Assembly (NCBI RefSeq): GCF_014874065.1
Contig: NZ_JADBEE010000001.1
Span: 2,046,001-2,110,000 of the forward strand
Direction of reading: 5' to 3'
Length of the DNA: 64,000 bases
Source: Nesterenkonia halotolerans
GTDB lineage: Bacteria > Actinomycetota > Actinomycetes > Actinomycetales > Micrococcaceae
Both the position numbers and the translations under genes were made by a program. Numbering within the stretch: position 1 is the first letter of the stretch; each line of letters begins with the position of its first letter. Below, piece by piece: positions 53,290 to 62,834 of this stretch. The notes beneath the pieces are model-generated. The model was not told the DNA's origin. It did no database searches and worked only from the letters and a program-made list of their open reading frames with translations.

Positions 53290-54704
53290 GACTGGCGTCC
53301 ATCGGTCTGACTGGCCGACGCCGCGGAAGGCCACAGGGTTGGGGACTCTTCCGTCAGCGGCACCTCTGCGCGAACAGTGAATCCTCCGCTGGCCTGCGTG
53401 GTGGCAGTGAGCTCTCCGTCCATGGCTGCGACTCGCTCCCGCATGCCGATGAGTCCGTGTCCGCCCGTTGAATCACCCGCACCCCGGGCCGCATTCCCTG
53501 CCTTGCCGGAGCCATCATCAGTGACCTCCAACTCGACCGCAGCTCTCCGGTAGCGGAGTCGCAGGTCCACCTTGGTGCCTTCCCCGGCATGTTTCCGGAC
53601 GTTCGTCAGGGCCTCTTGAGCGATCCGGTACAAATTCATGGACACCAGGGGTCTGAGCGTGGAGGGGTTCCCGAGGACCTGGTGAGAGACGTGGAGGCCA
53701 GTCATGCGTGCCTCAGCGACGAGACCCTCCAGGTGACCGACGCCGACCACGCCCCCAGAAGAGGTCCCCGAGCCGAAGGGAGACTTCTCGCCGCCGGAGC
53801 GCATGAGCGGCTGCTCCCGGAGGGTGCCGAGCAGTGAATGGAGCTCCGCGACGGAACGGCGCGCAGAGTCCTCGACCAAACGGATGGACCTCTCTGCCTT
53901 CGCGGTGTCCTGTGTCAGTACCACGCGTGCCGCGGCGGCTTGAACCCCCATGACCGAGACATGGTGGGCGACCGAATCATGGAGCTCGCGGGCAATGTGG
54001 AGCCGTTCCAGCGAGACTGCCTGCGCCGCCACTGTCGCACGCTCGGCCTGAAGCTCAGCCGCCCGTTCCTCCAGTCGGGCCTGGTCACGGGCGGATTCCC
54101 AGGCATGGTGTCCGAACCAGATGGCGGCTGAGAAGTACAGCACATTGATCAGCAGCTGATAGAGCATGTAGGCCAGCGCCGGGGTCATCCCTCCCGGTCC
54201 CATCGCCTCCTGATCCGACAGGGGGTCCTCCAAGGAGACGCGGAAGAACGCGATGAGCAGCCAGAGCGCCATCGCCGCGATCACGGACCAGCGCACGATG
54301 TGAGCTGTGCGCTTCCGGCGGCCCCACGCGCCCAGGCTGTACAGGGCGAGGAAGAGCGCAATGTTGATGACCAGCATCTCCGGCACCTGCAGCTCCGTGA
54401 CCAGGATGAAGCCGCCGGCGACCACTGAGGTGACGGCCGCGGGATAGCGACGTCTCCACGCCAGCGGAAGGACAGTGACCATCAGGCACAGTGCAGACGT
54501 GATGGGCCCGGCAGGGTCTTCGATGAACCCCGCCGGCCGGAACAGCACCAGAGACAGAACCGAGCAGCAGAAGAGCCCGAGGGTGATGGAGAGGTCGGTC
54601 CTGAACTCTTCAGCGGTGGGCGCGCGGCGTCGCCAGGATGGAGAATCCGGGGAGACAGAACCGCTTGGTCCTTGAAATGAAGCGTCCGGGGGCGCGGTCG
54701 TCAT
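53286..54704 (-). CDS. HisKA_3-type sensor histidine kinase
   Basis: A 472-residue membrane sensor kinase. About five spans occupy residues 35-200. The dimerisation and phosphorylation helix reads LHIARELHDSVAHHVSVMGVQAAAARVVL (His about 250), and the ATP-binding domain has LTNVRKHAGEGTK and the G box STGGHGLIGMRERV. No extracytoplasmic sensing domain is large enough to suggest a soluble ligand, so a membrane signal is more likely. It forms a cotranscribed pair with the response regulator. Confidence 0.92.
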   Translation of the reverse strand: MTTAPPDASFQGPSGSVSPDSPSWRRRAPTAEEFRTDLSITLGLFCCSVLSLVLFRPAGFIEDPAGPITSALCLMVTVLPLAWRRRYPAAVTSVVAGGFILVTELQVPEMLVINIALFLALYSLGAWGRRKRTAHIVRWSVIAAMALWLLIAFFRVSLEDPLSDQEAMGPGGMTPALAYMLYQLLINVLYFSAAIWFGHHAWESARDQARLEERAAELQAERATVAAQAVSLERLHIARELHDSVAHHVSVMGVQAAAARVVLTQDTAKAERSIRLVEDSARRSVAELHSLLGTLREQPLMRSGGEKSPFGSGTSSGGVVGVGHLEGLVAEARMTGLHVSHQVLGNPSTLRPLVSMNLYRIAQEALTNVRKHAGEGTKVDLRLRYRRAAVELEVTDDGSGKAGNAARGAGDSTGGHGLIGMRERVAAMDGELTATTQASGGFTVRAEVPLTEESPTLWPSAASASQTDGRQS

Positions 54705-54791
54705 CGGTGCCTCTCCGCTGTAGGGCTGAACATTTCATCGTTTTGTCAGACCGATGATATTCCTCCCGCGGGGTTTCCCCTCCCTCGTGGT

Positions 54792-54829
54792 TGAGTTCTC
54801 CGGCGGTCACGCAGCGACCGGAGAACTCA
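54792..54829 (-). terminator. Hairpin terminator after the MMPL gene
   Basis: Exact 12-base arms TGAGTTCTCCGG (54792-54803) and CCGGAGAACTCA (54818-54829) with a 14-base loop. It is 16 bases beyond the MMPL stop on the minus strand. Confidence 0.8.
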
Positions 54830-54844
54830 GCCAGCCAGGTGTGA

Positions 54845-57115
54845 TCAGCGCTCGCCGACTGCGGAGCTGAGATTCTCGGAGCTGAGTCTCTGGTCCGATG
54901 TTGATCCGTCAGGCCGCGCGAGCTTCGAGGGCCACCAGACGGCGGGGCCGATGTCGCGCACCAGGGCGGGGACCAGCAGGGCCCTGACCAGGAAGGTGTC
55001 CAGAAGTACGCCGAAGGCCACGATGAAGGCGATCTGGGCGAGGAACAGGATCGGGATCACCGAGAGCGCCGCGAACGTGGCGGCAAGCACGATCCCTGCC
55101 GACGTGATCACGCCACCGGTGACGGTCAGCCCGCGGATGACTCCGCGACGCGTCCCGTGGCTCAAAGATTCCTCTCTGACGCGTGTCATGAGGAAGATGT
55201 TGTAGTCGATGCCCAGTGCGACCAGGAAGACGAAGCCGTAGAGCGGCACCGTGGGATCAGCCCCCGGGAAGTCGAAGACGTAGTCGAACACCAGCGCGGA
55301 GACCCCCAGTGCTGTGGCGAAGGAGAGCACGGTGGTGAGCACCAGCAGCACCGGGGCGAGGACCGAGCGCAGCAGCACCATCAGGATGAGCAGGATGACC
55401 AGCAGCACGATGGGGATGATGAGGTTTCGGTCACTGATCGCGGCATCGTTGGTGTCGATGGCCGTGGCGGTCACACCGCCCACCAGCACCTCGGAATCAG
55501 TCGAGGCATAGTCCGCACGCAGCTCCCGGACGGTGTCCTGCGCGGCTGCCGAATCAGCCGGGTCGGTCAGCGTGGCCTGGAGCATGACTGAATCGTCGAC
55601 CACCGTGGGTTCCGGGGCGGGTGTGCCCGGAGGGCCAAAGCCACTGACGCCGTCCTCGGTGACTGGGGCGGAGCCGGCGTCGTCGTCGGTCACCACGGTG
55701 ACGCCGTCGACCCCGGGGTTCCCCAGCAGCACGTCGGCAGTCGGCTGGAGCGAGTCCTGCTCGGTGACCACGTAGGCGGGGCTGCCCGAGCCGCCGGGGA
55801 AGTGCTCGCCCAAGGCGACCTGGCCATCCCGTGCCTCGGACTCACCCAGCACGAGCTCCGACTGCGGAACGCCCTGCGCGTCGAGCTGCGTGACTCCCAC
55901 TGCTCCGATGAAGAGCAGCAGGGTCGTCGCGATCCAGATGCGCCGGGGTCTGCGCTCCACGGCTTGACCAGTCCGGGCCCAGAGGCCGCGGCTCGGCACT
56001 CCGCCCTCTGCGGCGACCGCCTCGGGCTCGAAGCGTGGGCGGCGGGGCCAGAACGCCGTCCGGCCGAAGACGAAGAGCAGCGCTGGCAGGAAGGTCAGGG
56101 CCGAGGCCATCGCGAAGAGGATGCCGATCGAGGCCACGGGTCCCAGCGTGCTGTTGGACTTCAGGTCACTGAGCAGCAGGCACAGCAGGCCCGCGATCAC
56201 GGTGCCACCCGAGGCGAGAATCGGCTCGAAGGACCCCCGCAGCCCCTTCCACGTCGCGGTCCACTTGTCCTGATGGACCCGCAGCGCTTCCCGGTAGCGC
56301 GCCACGTACAGCAGCGAATAATCCGTGGCCGCGCCGATCACCAGGATGAACAGGATCCCCTGGGTCTGCCCGCTGAGCAGCAGGACGTCCGCATACGCCA
56401 GCCACCAGACGCTCAGCAGCGCGACCGTGAGGGCGAAGACGCTCGTCGCCAGCACGGCGATCGGCAGCAGCAGTGATCGGTACACGACGATCAGGATGAC
56501 GAAGACCGCCGCCAGGGAGACCGCCAGCAGGATCCCGTCGATGCCCGCGAACCCGGCGGCAAGGTCGGCGGTGAACCCGGCCGGTCCCGTGACGAAGACC
56601 TCGAGGTCCGGAAGTTCGCTGCGGAGCGTCTCTGAAATCTCGCCGACGACGTCGCCGAGCTCCTCCTCCGAGTTGATGGGCACGAAGGCTTGCACGGCGA
56701 GGCCGTCCTCGGACGGAATGGCAGGGGAGAGATCGTCCTGCACGCCGTCGATCTCGGGCAGCTGTGTGACGGCGTCTTCGATCGTGGTGACCTGGGACCC
56801 GCTGAGCTCCGTGTCGGAGGTGATGACGACGACGGCGGGGATGGATTCGGAGTCATTGAACTCTCCGAGCAGCTCCTGCACTGCCGTGGCGTCCGCAGAT
56901 TCAGGCAGGTAGGTCGTCTGATCGTTGGAGCTGACTTCCGAGACCTTGCCGAAGTAAGGCCCACCCACCGCGGTCCCCGTCAGCCAGATCAGGATCAACA
57001 GGGCGGGGAGAAACACCCGCAGCCACCGGGGAACGCGCCCTCGCGCCGAGCGGCCACTGGCTCCTGCACTGGAACGGCCGTCCTCGTTGACGTCTGTCAG
57101 CTCGCGCTGCGGCAT
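54845..57115 (-). CDS. MMPL/RND-type membrane transporter
   Basis: A 756-residue transporter of the MMPL group, which moves lipids or drugs by proton exchange. The first span follows a 35-residue polar N-terminus. Two internal repeats each consist of a large extracytoplasmic domain and about five spans. The span-4 signature is GAATDYSLLYVARYREAL and its counterpart in the second half is VALGIDYNIFLMTRVREESL, both with the conserved Asp-Tyr. ATG 57115 has GAGGAG 8 bases upstream; the frame to 57202 crosses the intergenic region. It is divergent from a MarR gene, the usual control arrangement for such pumps. Confidence 0.92.
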   Translation of the reverse strand: MPQRELTDVNEDGRSSAGASGRSARGRVPRWLRVFLPALLILIWLTGTAVGGPYFGKVSEVSSNDQTTYLPESADATAVQELLGEFNDSESIPAVVVITSDTELSGSQVTTIEDAVTQLPEIDGVQDDLSPAIPSEDGLAVQAFVPINSEEELGDVVGEISETLRSELPDLEVFVTGPAGFTADLAAGFAGIDGILLAVSLAAVFVILIVVYRSLLLPIAVLATSVFALTVALLSVWWLAYADVLLLSGQTQGILFILVIGAATDYSLLYVARYREALRVHQDKWTATWKGLRGSFEPILASGGTVIAGLLCLLLSDLKSNSTLGPVASIGILFAMASALTFLPALLFVFGRTAFWPRRPRFEPEAVAAEGGVPSRGLWARTGQAVERRPRRIWIATTLLLFIGAVGVTQLDAQGVPQSELVLGESEARDGQVALGEHFPGGSGSPAYVVTEQDSLQPTADVLLGNPGVDGVTVVTDDDAGSAPVTEDGVSGFGPPGTPAPEPTVVDDSVMLQATLTDPADSAAAQDTVRELRADYASTDSEVLVGGVTATAIDTNDAAISDRNLIIPIVLLVILLILMVLLRSVLAPVLLVLTTVLSFATALGVSALVFDYVFDFPGADPTVPLYGFVFLVALGIDYNIFLMTRVREESLSHGTRRGVIRGLTVTGGVITSAGIVLAATFAALSVIPILFLAQIAFIVAFGVLLDTFLVRALLVPALVRDIGPAVWWPSKLARPDGSTSDQRLSSENLSSAVGER

Positions 57116-57168
57116 GTCTGCTTCTCCTCGCGTGGCGGTCCGTGCGGTCGTGGCGTTTAATGTCTTTG

Positions 57169-57191
57169 AGGATAAAGTACACCAAAGGATA
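57169..57191. promoter_or_regulatory. AGGATA direct repeats in the MMPL/MarR promoter region
   Basis: AGGATA occurs at 57169-57174 and 57186-57191, 17 bases apart, in an AT-rich patch between the divergent genes. It may be a repressor site, but neither repeat is palindromic. Confidence 0.35.
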
Positions 57192-57203
57192 GTAATCTGC
57201 ACT

Positions 57204-57220
57204 GACGCAGCCGCTGCGTC
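57204..57220. promoter_or_regulatory. GC-rich dyad before the MarR gene
   Basis: Arms GACGCAG (57204-57210) and CTGCGTC (57214-57220) around CCG, located 15 bases before the MarR start. It could be an operator or a leader hairpin. Confidence 0.45.
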
Positions 57221-57234
57221 GTAAGGTAGGCATC

Positions 57235-57813
57235 ATGCCAGCAGGAGAAGCAGGGCCTGACTCCGTCGCAGAGCACCTGTATGAGGTGGACGCCACGGAC
57301 CCCGAGCAGCAGCTCGTGGATCGGTCCGACGTGTCCACCGAGGATACTGCCCAAATCGGTCGGCTCATGCGGGCGCTGTCTGAACTCCGGGCTGCCGAGG
57401 AGCGCCTGTCCGAGGCGTCGCAGCAGTACATGAAGCTCAGCCCGCAGGATATGAGCGCGATCCACTATCTGATCGTGGCGGACAACCGCGGAACGATGGT
57501 GACGCCTGGGATGCTTGCGGCCCATCTGGGAATCTCGGCGGCCTCGACCACGAAGCTTCTCAATCGTCTGGAGCGGGGTGCGCACATCACCCGCGAGGTG
57601 CACCACTCCGATCGACGAGCCTTCATCGTGCGTGTGACGCCGGCGACGGCGAAAGCAGCGATGGAGACAGTGGGGCGCCAGCAGGCGAAGCGATTTCACT
57701 CGGCAGCACGGCTGAGCGCGAGTGAGCGCGAGGTCGTGATCGGATTCCTTCAGGACATGACGCAGCAGCTCTCGCTGGAGGGTGTCGACTGGGCCACCGC
57801 CCAGGAGCCGTGA
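57235..57813 (+). CDS. MarR-family transcriptional regulator
   Basis: A 192-residue MarR protein. The N-terminal 60 residues are acidic and helical. The winged helix follows at about 75-140 (MSAIHYLIVADNRG, TPGMLAAHLGISAASTTKLLNRLERG and the wing DRRAFIVRVTPATAKA). Divergent from the MMPL transporter, it is probably its repressor. AGG lies just before ATG 57235. Confidence 0.9.
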   Translation: MPAGEAGPDSVAEHLYEVDATDPEQQLVDRSDVSTEDTAQIGRLMRALSELRAAEERLSEASQQYMKLSPQDMSAIHYLIVADNRGTMVTPGMLAAHLGISAASTTKLLNRLERGAHITREVHHSDRRAFIVRVTPATAKAAMETVGRQQAKRFHSAARLSASEREVVIGFLQDMTQQLSLEGVDWATAQEP

Positions 57814-57888
57814 ACATCTGTGATGCCTCCCAGCAGCCCCGTCTGGTGATGGACGTGATTCGTCACATCTTCACGAGGCGATACTTGC

Positions 57889-57898
57889 CGATATATCG
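57889..57898 (+). promoter_or_regulatory. CGATATATCG palindrome before the PadR gene
   Basis: A perfect 10-base palindrome, 48 bases before the PadR gene. TATATCG-type dyads are common targets of PadR-family repressors, so this is a likely self-control site. Confidence 0.5.
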
Positions 57899-57945
57899 TT
57901 AGGCGTGATCGGGCCCATCGTGGGTGCGGCGCCTAGGAGGCTGTT

Positions 57946-58521
57946 ATGACTGGATCATTCACAGGTGACTCCCATTCTCGTGGGATCTTCGGAGACTTTC
58001 GGCCCACCGTAGGAGGGTCCCCAGGTGACATCTGGGAGGCTCTGGATCAGCTGCGTGGTGCTTTCAAGAACCAGCCGGCGCCGCGAGCCGGCCGCGGTGA
58101 TGTCCGCTCGGCAGTGCTCTCCCTGTTGAGCGAGCGAGCCATGCACGGGTACCAGATCATTCATGAGATCGAAGAGCGCAGCGGGGGATCCTGGAAGCCC
58201 AGCCCCGGCTCGATCTACCCCACGTTGCAGCTTCTGGCCGACGAGGGGCTCATCCACGCGGAGGCCGAGGGCGGACGCAAGACCTACTCGCTGACCGCAG
58301 AAGGCCGGGAAGCCGCCGAGGCGGCTGGCCCGTGGCCTGCGCAAGGTCAGGGCGCCGAGTCTCGCGGCCACGCCGTGCGGACCCTGTCCAAAGCTGGCAT
58401 GGAACTGGCTCAGGCGGCCGCGCAGGTGGGCCGTTCCGGGACCCCGGAGCAGATTCGTCAGGCGGAGAAAGAGCTGGACCAGGTGCGTCGTCGGCTGTAT
58501 TCCATCCTCGCGCAGGACTGA
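57946..58521 (+). CDS. PadR-family transcriptional regulator
   Basis: A 191-residue PadR regulator. The winged helix at about 50-110 (VRSAVLSLLSERAMHGYQIIHEIEERSGGSWKPSPGSIYPTLQLLADEGLI) is clear, and the C-terminal helix (EQIRQAEKELDQVRRRLYSIL) is for dimerisation. The N-terminal 45 residues (Gly/Asp/Phe rich) are longer than usual. The ABC1/UbiB kinase gene follows 49 bases later on the same strand and may be a target. Confidence 0.9.
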   Translation: MTGSFTGDSHSRGIFGDFRPTVGGSPGDIWEALDQLRGAFKNQPAPRAGRGDVRSAVLSLLSERAMHGYQIIHEIEERSGGSWKPSPGSIYPTLQLLADEGLIHAEAEGGRKTYSLTAEGREAAEAAGPWPAQGQGAESRGHAVRTLSKAGMELAQAAAQVGRSGTPEQIRQAEKELDQVRRRLYSILAQD

Positions 58522-58570
58522 ACCGCGTGACTGCACCTGATCCTCGGCGCTGCTGCCTGCAGGGCACCGA

Positions 58571-60286
58571 GTGAGTCTTTCGTCCAAGACGCTGCGCACC
58601 CGGGACCGCCGCATCCTGCGCTTCGCCGCTCTTCACCTGATCCAGGTGTGGTGGTTCGAACTGTTTCTGCCCCGGATCGGTCTGGCACGACTGGCCGCTC
58701 CGGGACGTTCACGCCGTATGCGGCGGCTCGCCCAGCGTTTCCACGTGCTCGCCGTGGATCTCGGCGGGCTGATGATCAAGGTCGGTCAGTTCCTGTCCTC
58801 GCGCTTGGACGTGCTTCCTCCGGAGATCACCAAGGAGTTGGAGGGGCTGCAGGATGAGGTCAGTCCCGTGTCTTTTCCTGACATCAAGGCCGTCGCGGAG
58901 CAGGCGCTCGGCACCTCTCTGGAACATGCCTACGCTTCCGTAAGTGCAACGCCCGTCGCTGCTGCCTCGCTGGGGCAGGCGCACCGCGCTGTACCCAGCG
59001 CGCAAGACGAAGAGTTGGCTGGCTTCGCTTCAGCGGTGGTGAAGATCCAGCGCCCCGGCATCGGGGAGATCGTCGACGTCGATCTCGCGGCGCTGCGTCG
59101 GGTGGGCCGGTGGTTGTCGCATATCCGCCTGGTGAGCGACCGGGTGGATGCTCCCGCTCTGGTGGAGGAGTTCGCCGTGACGAGCATGGAGGAGATCGAC
59201 TACCTCCATGAGGCCGCCAATGCGGAACGGTTCGCCGCGAACTTCGCCGGGGATCCGCGCGTCTCGGTGCCCGAGGTGATGTGGGAGCGCACCACGCGTC
59301 GTGTCCTCACCCTCGAAGACGTCACCGCGATCAAGATCAATGATGTGGAGCGCCTGAAGGCTGCGGGGATCGATCCGGCAGAGGTCGCGATCGAGTTCGC
59401 GAACGTGATGTTTGATCAGATCTTCGTCCAGGGGTTCTTCCACGCCGATCCCCACCCGGGCAACATCTTCGTCACCCCGCACTCCGCGGATCCGCAGTCT
59501 TCGGGCGAGGCGGTCGCGCCGGGTGAGGCGCGGGGCTGGCATCTGACCTTCATCGACTTCGGCATGATGGGCGAGATTCCGGAGACGCTGCGCGATGGGC
59601 TGCGCCGGGTGTTCATCGCCGCGGCCTCTCGCGACGGCAAGAGCCTGGTCGACGGCATTCAAGAGGTGGGTGTGCTGCTTCCCTCGGCGGACACCGATGA
59701 GCTTGAAGAGGCGATGACGCAGCTCTTCGCCCGATTCGGCGGCATGGGCTTCGCGGAGCTGAAAGAGGTCGACCCGCGGGAGTTCCGGGACTTCGCCAAG
59801 GAGTTCGGTGAGCTGGTTCGCTCGCTGCCGTTCCAGCTGCCCGAGAACTTCCTGCTGATGCTGCGCACGGTCTCGCTGATCTCAGGCGTCTGCAGCACGC
59901 TGGATTCGAAGTTCAACATCTGGGACGCCGTCGAGCCTTACGCCCAGCAGCTGATCCGCGACCAGCGCGGGCCCGCCGTCCAGGACATCGCGCGGCGGGC
60001 TGGCGCCACTGCCGCCACGGCGCTGCGCCTGCCTGGCCGGATCTCCGACACTGTGGACCGCATCGAGGGCGGACGAATCCCGGTGCGCACCCCGGATCTT
60101 GATCGGCGGGTGGCGGCGTTGGAACGCGTGGGTCGACGAATCGTCTCTGCGGTGCTCTTCACCGGACTGCTGGTGACGGGAACGCTGCTGCGGGACGAAA
60201 ACGCCGTCATCGGATATGGGCTCATGGTGGTCTCTCTCATCCCGTTGCTGCATGTGGTCTTCGCGTCCCGGCGGGGTCGCGCGTAG
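58571..60286 (+). CDS. ABC1/UbiB-family (AarF) atypical kinase
   Basis: A 571-residue member of the ABC1/UbiB/ADCK family, usually linked to quinone or lipid homeostasis. The family KxGQ motif is Lys70-Val-Gly-Gln73 (GGLMIKVGQFLSSR). The Ala-rich loop reads VAAASLGQAHRA, the ATP lysine is in AVVKIQRPG, and catalytic residues lie in GFFHADPHPGNIF and FIDFGMMG. Two C-terminal spans (about 520-565) anchor it in the membrane. GTG 58571 has a weak AGGGCA upstream. Confidence 0.9.
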   Translation: MSLSSKTLRTRDRRILRFAALHLIQVWWFELFLPRIGLARLAAPGRSRRMRRLAQRFHVLAVDLGGLMIKVGQFLSSRLDVLPPEITKELEGLQDEVSPVSFPDIKAVAEQALGTSLEHAYASVSATPVAAASLGQAHRAVPSAQDEELAGFASAVVKIQRPGIGEIVDVDLAALRRVGRWLSHIRLVSDRVDAPALVEEFAVTSMEEIDYLHEAANAERFAANFAGDPRVSVPEVMWERTTRRVLTLEDVTAIKINDVERLKAAGIDPAEVAIEFANVMFDQIFVQGFFHADPHPGNIFVTPHSADPQSSGEAVAPGEARGWHLTFIDFGMMGEIPETLRDGLRRVFIAAASRDGKSLVDGIQEVGVLLPSADTDELEEAMTQLFARFGGMGFAELKEVDPREFRDFAKEFGELVRSLPFQLPENFLLMLRTVSLISGVCSTLDSKFNIWDAVEPYAQQLIRDQRGPAVQDIARRAGATAATALRLPGRISDTVDRIEGGRIPVRTPDLDRRVAALERVGRRIVSAVLFTGLLVTGTLLRDENAVIGYGLMVVSLIPLLHVVFASRRGRA

Positions 60287-60350
60287 ACCCAGATTCATCT
60301 CGAAAACATTGGCACTGCCATCACACATTCATCCACCGAGGAGACAGCCC

Positions 60351-61193
60351 ATGCCCAGAAGAACCATCGTCCTCACAGGTGCCAGCGACGGGATCGGAGC
60401 AGCCGCAGCCCGCCAACTCGTTGCGGACGGGCACACGGTCGCCCTTGTGGGACGCTCGAAACAGAAGACAGAAGCCTTGGCGCACGAGCTGAAGACCGAA
60501 TTCTTCCTCGCGGACTTCACCAAGTTCTCCGAAGTCAGGGCGCTCGCGGCGCGGCTGAAGGACAGTTACCCCCGTATAGACGTTCTGATCAACAACGCCG
60601 GCGGCATCTTCGGGGATCAGACCCGCACGGTCGATGGGTTCGAGAAGACGCTGCAGGTGAACCACCTCGCACCGTTCCTGCTCACCAACCTCCTGATGGA
60701 GACTCTGACGGCGAGCAACGCCTCAATCATCAATACGTCAAGTGTGGCAGCGCGAATCTTCGGGAAGATCAACCTCGACGACCTCAACAATGAACGAAAG
60801 TACTCCCCCAACAAGGCCTACGGTGACGCGAAGCTGGCCAATATCCTTTTCGCCAAGGAACTCGACCGCAGGTTCACCGATCAGGGAATCTCTGCGGTTG
60901 CCTTCCATCCCGGAAATGTCCAGACGAGCTTCGCTTCGGACACCACCAGCGTGATGCGTTTCGTCTACCAGACGCCCCTAGGCCGTCTGGCCGGCTTGAT
61001 CAGCCCAGAGAAGGGCGCGGAGCCTCTGGTATGGATCGCGGAGGGCAACCCTGGCCGGGAGTGGATCTCGGGTGAATACTACGAGAAGCAGAAGATCTCC
61101 AAGACCAATCCGCAGGCCTCGGACGCGCAGCTGGCAGCGAGATTGTGGGACAAAAGCCTTGAACTCGTAGGCTTTTCCAGGACCGCGGCGTAA
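60351..61193 (+). CDS. SDR-family reductase (retinol dehydrogenase/WWOX-like)
   Basis: A 280-residue short-chain dehydrogenase. The cofactor motif is TGASDGIGAAAA (about residues 9-20), with VGRSKQK after the second strand favouring NADP. Then come NNAGG, TSSVAAR and the catalytic YGDAKLANI. The HPGNVQTSF and late GEYYEK segments resemble retinol dehydrogenase-like members. GAGGAG lies 7 bases before ATG. Lower GC than the centre of the window. An aldo/keto reductase follows 164 bases later. Confidence 0.9.
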   Translation: MPRRTIVLTGASDGIGAAAARQLVADGHTVALVGRSKQKTEALAHELKTEFFLADFTKFSEVRALAARLKDSYPRIDVLINNAGGIFGDQTRTVDGFEKTLQVNHLAPFLLTNLLMETLTASNASIINTSSVAARIFGKINLDDLNNERKYSPNKAYGDAKLANILFAKELDRRFTDQGISAVAFHPGNVQTSFASDTTSVMRFVYQTPLGRLAGLISPEKGAEPLVWIAEGNPGREWISGEYYEKQKISKTNPQASDAQLAARLWDKSLELVGFSRTAA

Positions 61194-61357
61194 ATCCGTG
61201 AGAAGGGCTCACTGAGGGGTGGTACTTCGGACATCCGACAGCACTCACGAGCCAAACCGACCGGCCACAGCAGGAATACTGACTGCCACTCTCCACGTTC
61301 TTGCTCGTGGACCCGGCCCTCACGTCGGCCGTCGCGACTATAAAGGAGCACCTGACG

Positions 61358-62194
61358 ATGACCACAGTCCCTCAGATCACACTCAACAATGGTGTCACCA
61401 TCCCGCAGCTGGGATACGGCACCTTCCAGATCACTCCTGAGACCACCAAGGACGCGGTCTTGGAGGCATTTGAAGTCGGCTACCGGCACATCGACACCGC
61501 TCAGATGTACGGCAATGAAGCCGAGGTGGGACAAGCCTTGAAAGAGTCTGGCCTCGCTCGGGACGAGGTTTTCATCACCTCGAAGCTGAACAACAGCTTC
61601 CACAAGTTCGACGACGCCCTGGAGGCTGCTGATGGGTCCCTCCGTGCGCTCGGCGTAGAGCAGATGGACTTGTTTCTGATCCACTGGCCGCTGCCGACCA
61701 TCGGGGTGGATTACGTCGAAACCTGGAAGGCAATGATCGAGATCTACAAGGCCGGCAAGGCGCGGGCGATCGGCGTCTCCAACTTCCAGGTGTCCCACCT
61801 GCAGCGGTTGATGGATGAGACCGACACTGCTCCCGCGGTCAACCAGATCGAGATCCATCCGTACCTCACCAATGAGGAAGTCCGCGCTTTCGACGCCAAA
61901 CACAATATCGCTACCGAGGCATGGTCCCCGATTGCACAGGGCGAGGTGCTTGATGACCCGCTGCTGAAGGAGATCGCTGAGCGCCTCGATCGCACTGTCG
62001 CCCAGGTCACCCTGCGCTGGCACATCCAGCAAGGCCACATCGTCTTTCCGAAGTCGGTGACTCGCTCCCGCATCGAGGAGAACTTTAACCTCTTCGACTT
62101 CGAGCTTGGCGCGGAGGATGTCGCGGCGATCTCGGGATTGAACAAGGACGAGCGCACCGGTCCAGACCCGGACAGCTTCGACCACATTCCGTAG
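61358..62194 (+). CDS. Aldo/keto reductase (2,5-diketo-D-gluconate reductase group)
   Basis: A 278-residue AKR5-like NADPH reductase. The catalytic tetrad is visible: Asp and Tyr in YRHIDTAQMYGNE, Lys in ITSKLNN and His in LIHWPLP. The cofactor region is FPKSVTRSRIEEN. ATG 61358 has AAGGAG 9 bases upstream; a longer frame to 61301 does not. It probably detoxifies carbonyls; the exact substrate is unknown. A 16-base perfect hairpin ends the gene. Confidence 0.92.
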   Translation: MTTVPQITLNNGVTIPQLGYGTFQITPETTKDAVLEAFEVGYRHIDTAQMYGNEAEVGQALKESGLARDEVFITSKLNNSFHKFDDALEAADGSLRALGVEQMDLFLIHWPLPTIGVDYVETWKAMIEIYKAGKARAIGVSNFQVSHLQRLMDETDTAPAVNQIEIHPYLTNEEVRAFDAKHNIATEAWSPIAQGEVLDDPLLKEIAERLDRTVAQVTLRWHIQQGHIVFPKSVTRSRIEENFNLFDFELGAEDVAAISGLNKDERTGPDPDSFDHIP

Positions 62195-62213
62195 TCAGCG
62201 CGAAGAAGTAGAG

Positions 62214-62261
62214 ACATCGGCCTTGCCGGAAGGATCACAGTCCTCCCGGCAAGGCCGATGT
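62214..62261. terminator. Bidirectional hairpin with 16-base perfect arms
   Basis: Arms ACATCGGCCTTGCCGG (62214-62229) and its exact complement (62246-62261), with an inner AGGA/TCCT pair in the 16-base loop. It separates the convergent AKR and cupin genes. Confidence 0.88.
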
Positions 62262-62329
62262 GTGTCTGGGGCTTCAACATATAGGCCGGTGGGGGACCCT
62301 CTATCGGACGCGTTCCTCTCCGGATGCCG

Positions 62330-62713
62330 TTAGCTGAAGTCGCGGACCTGCTCCTCGACGGGAACAGTGCCCTCGACGACGACATCGCCGGTGTGCGCGG
62401 TCGTGATGGTCTCAATCAGAACGATCTCAACCTCTTCTTCCGCGATTGGATTGTGCTGGACGCCCCTCGGAACGACGTAGAACTGACCTGGCGCAAGCAC
62501 GACCTCCTCGTCGTCCGGCAACTGGATTCGAAGCCGGCCGGAGATGACAAGGAACATCTCGTCTTCTGCATCGTGAGCGTGCCAGACAAGCTCACCGAGG
62601 AGCTTCGCAACCTTTATATACTGGTCGTTCACCCGCCCGACGACCCGCGGCGTCCAGTGTTCGTGAACCTTCCCAAGCTCAGCGGCGATGTCGATTCCAT
62701 GGAGGTCATTCAT
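62330..62713 (-). CDS. Cupin-domain protein
   Basis: A 127-residue single cupin barrel. The first metal motif is seen in GELVWHAHDAEDEMFLVISG (His, His and Glu) and the second, GVQHNP, supplies the later His. The role may be metal-dependent oxygenation or sensing, and cannot be specified. The gene is transcribed toward the hairpin at 62214. It precedes the AraC remnant, which may once have regulated it. The ATG has GGAG 2 bases upstream, which is close. Confidence 0.88.
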   Translation of the reverse strand: MNDLHGIDIAAELGKVHEHWTPRVVGRVNDQYIKVAKLLGELVWHAHDAEDEMFLVISGRLRIQLPDDEEVVLAPGQFYVVPRGVQHNPIAEEEVEIVLIETITTAHTGDVVVEGTVPVEEQVRDFS

Positions 62714-62834
62714 GGCTCCATCATTGACCGCAAGACGCGCCCGCCTCAGGTCCGACTCGCCAGCGATTCACGTTCCTGGCTGAGCACCGTCAGCACATGT
62801 CGCCGGTCCGGCAAATTCTCGACGCAGGTTCCTG

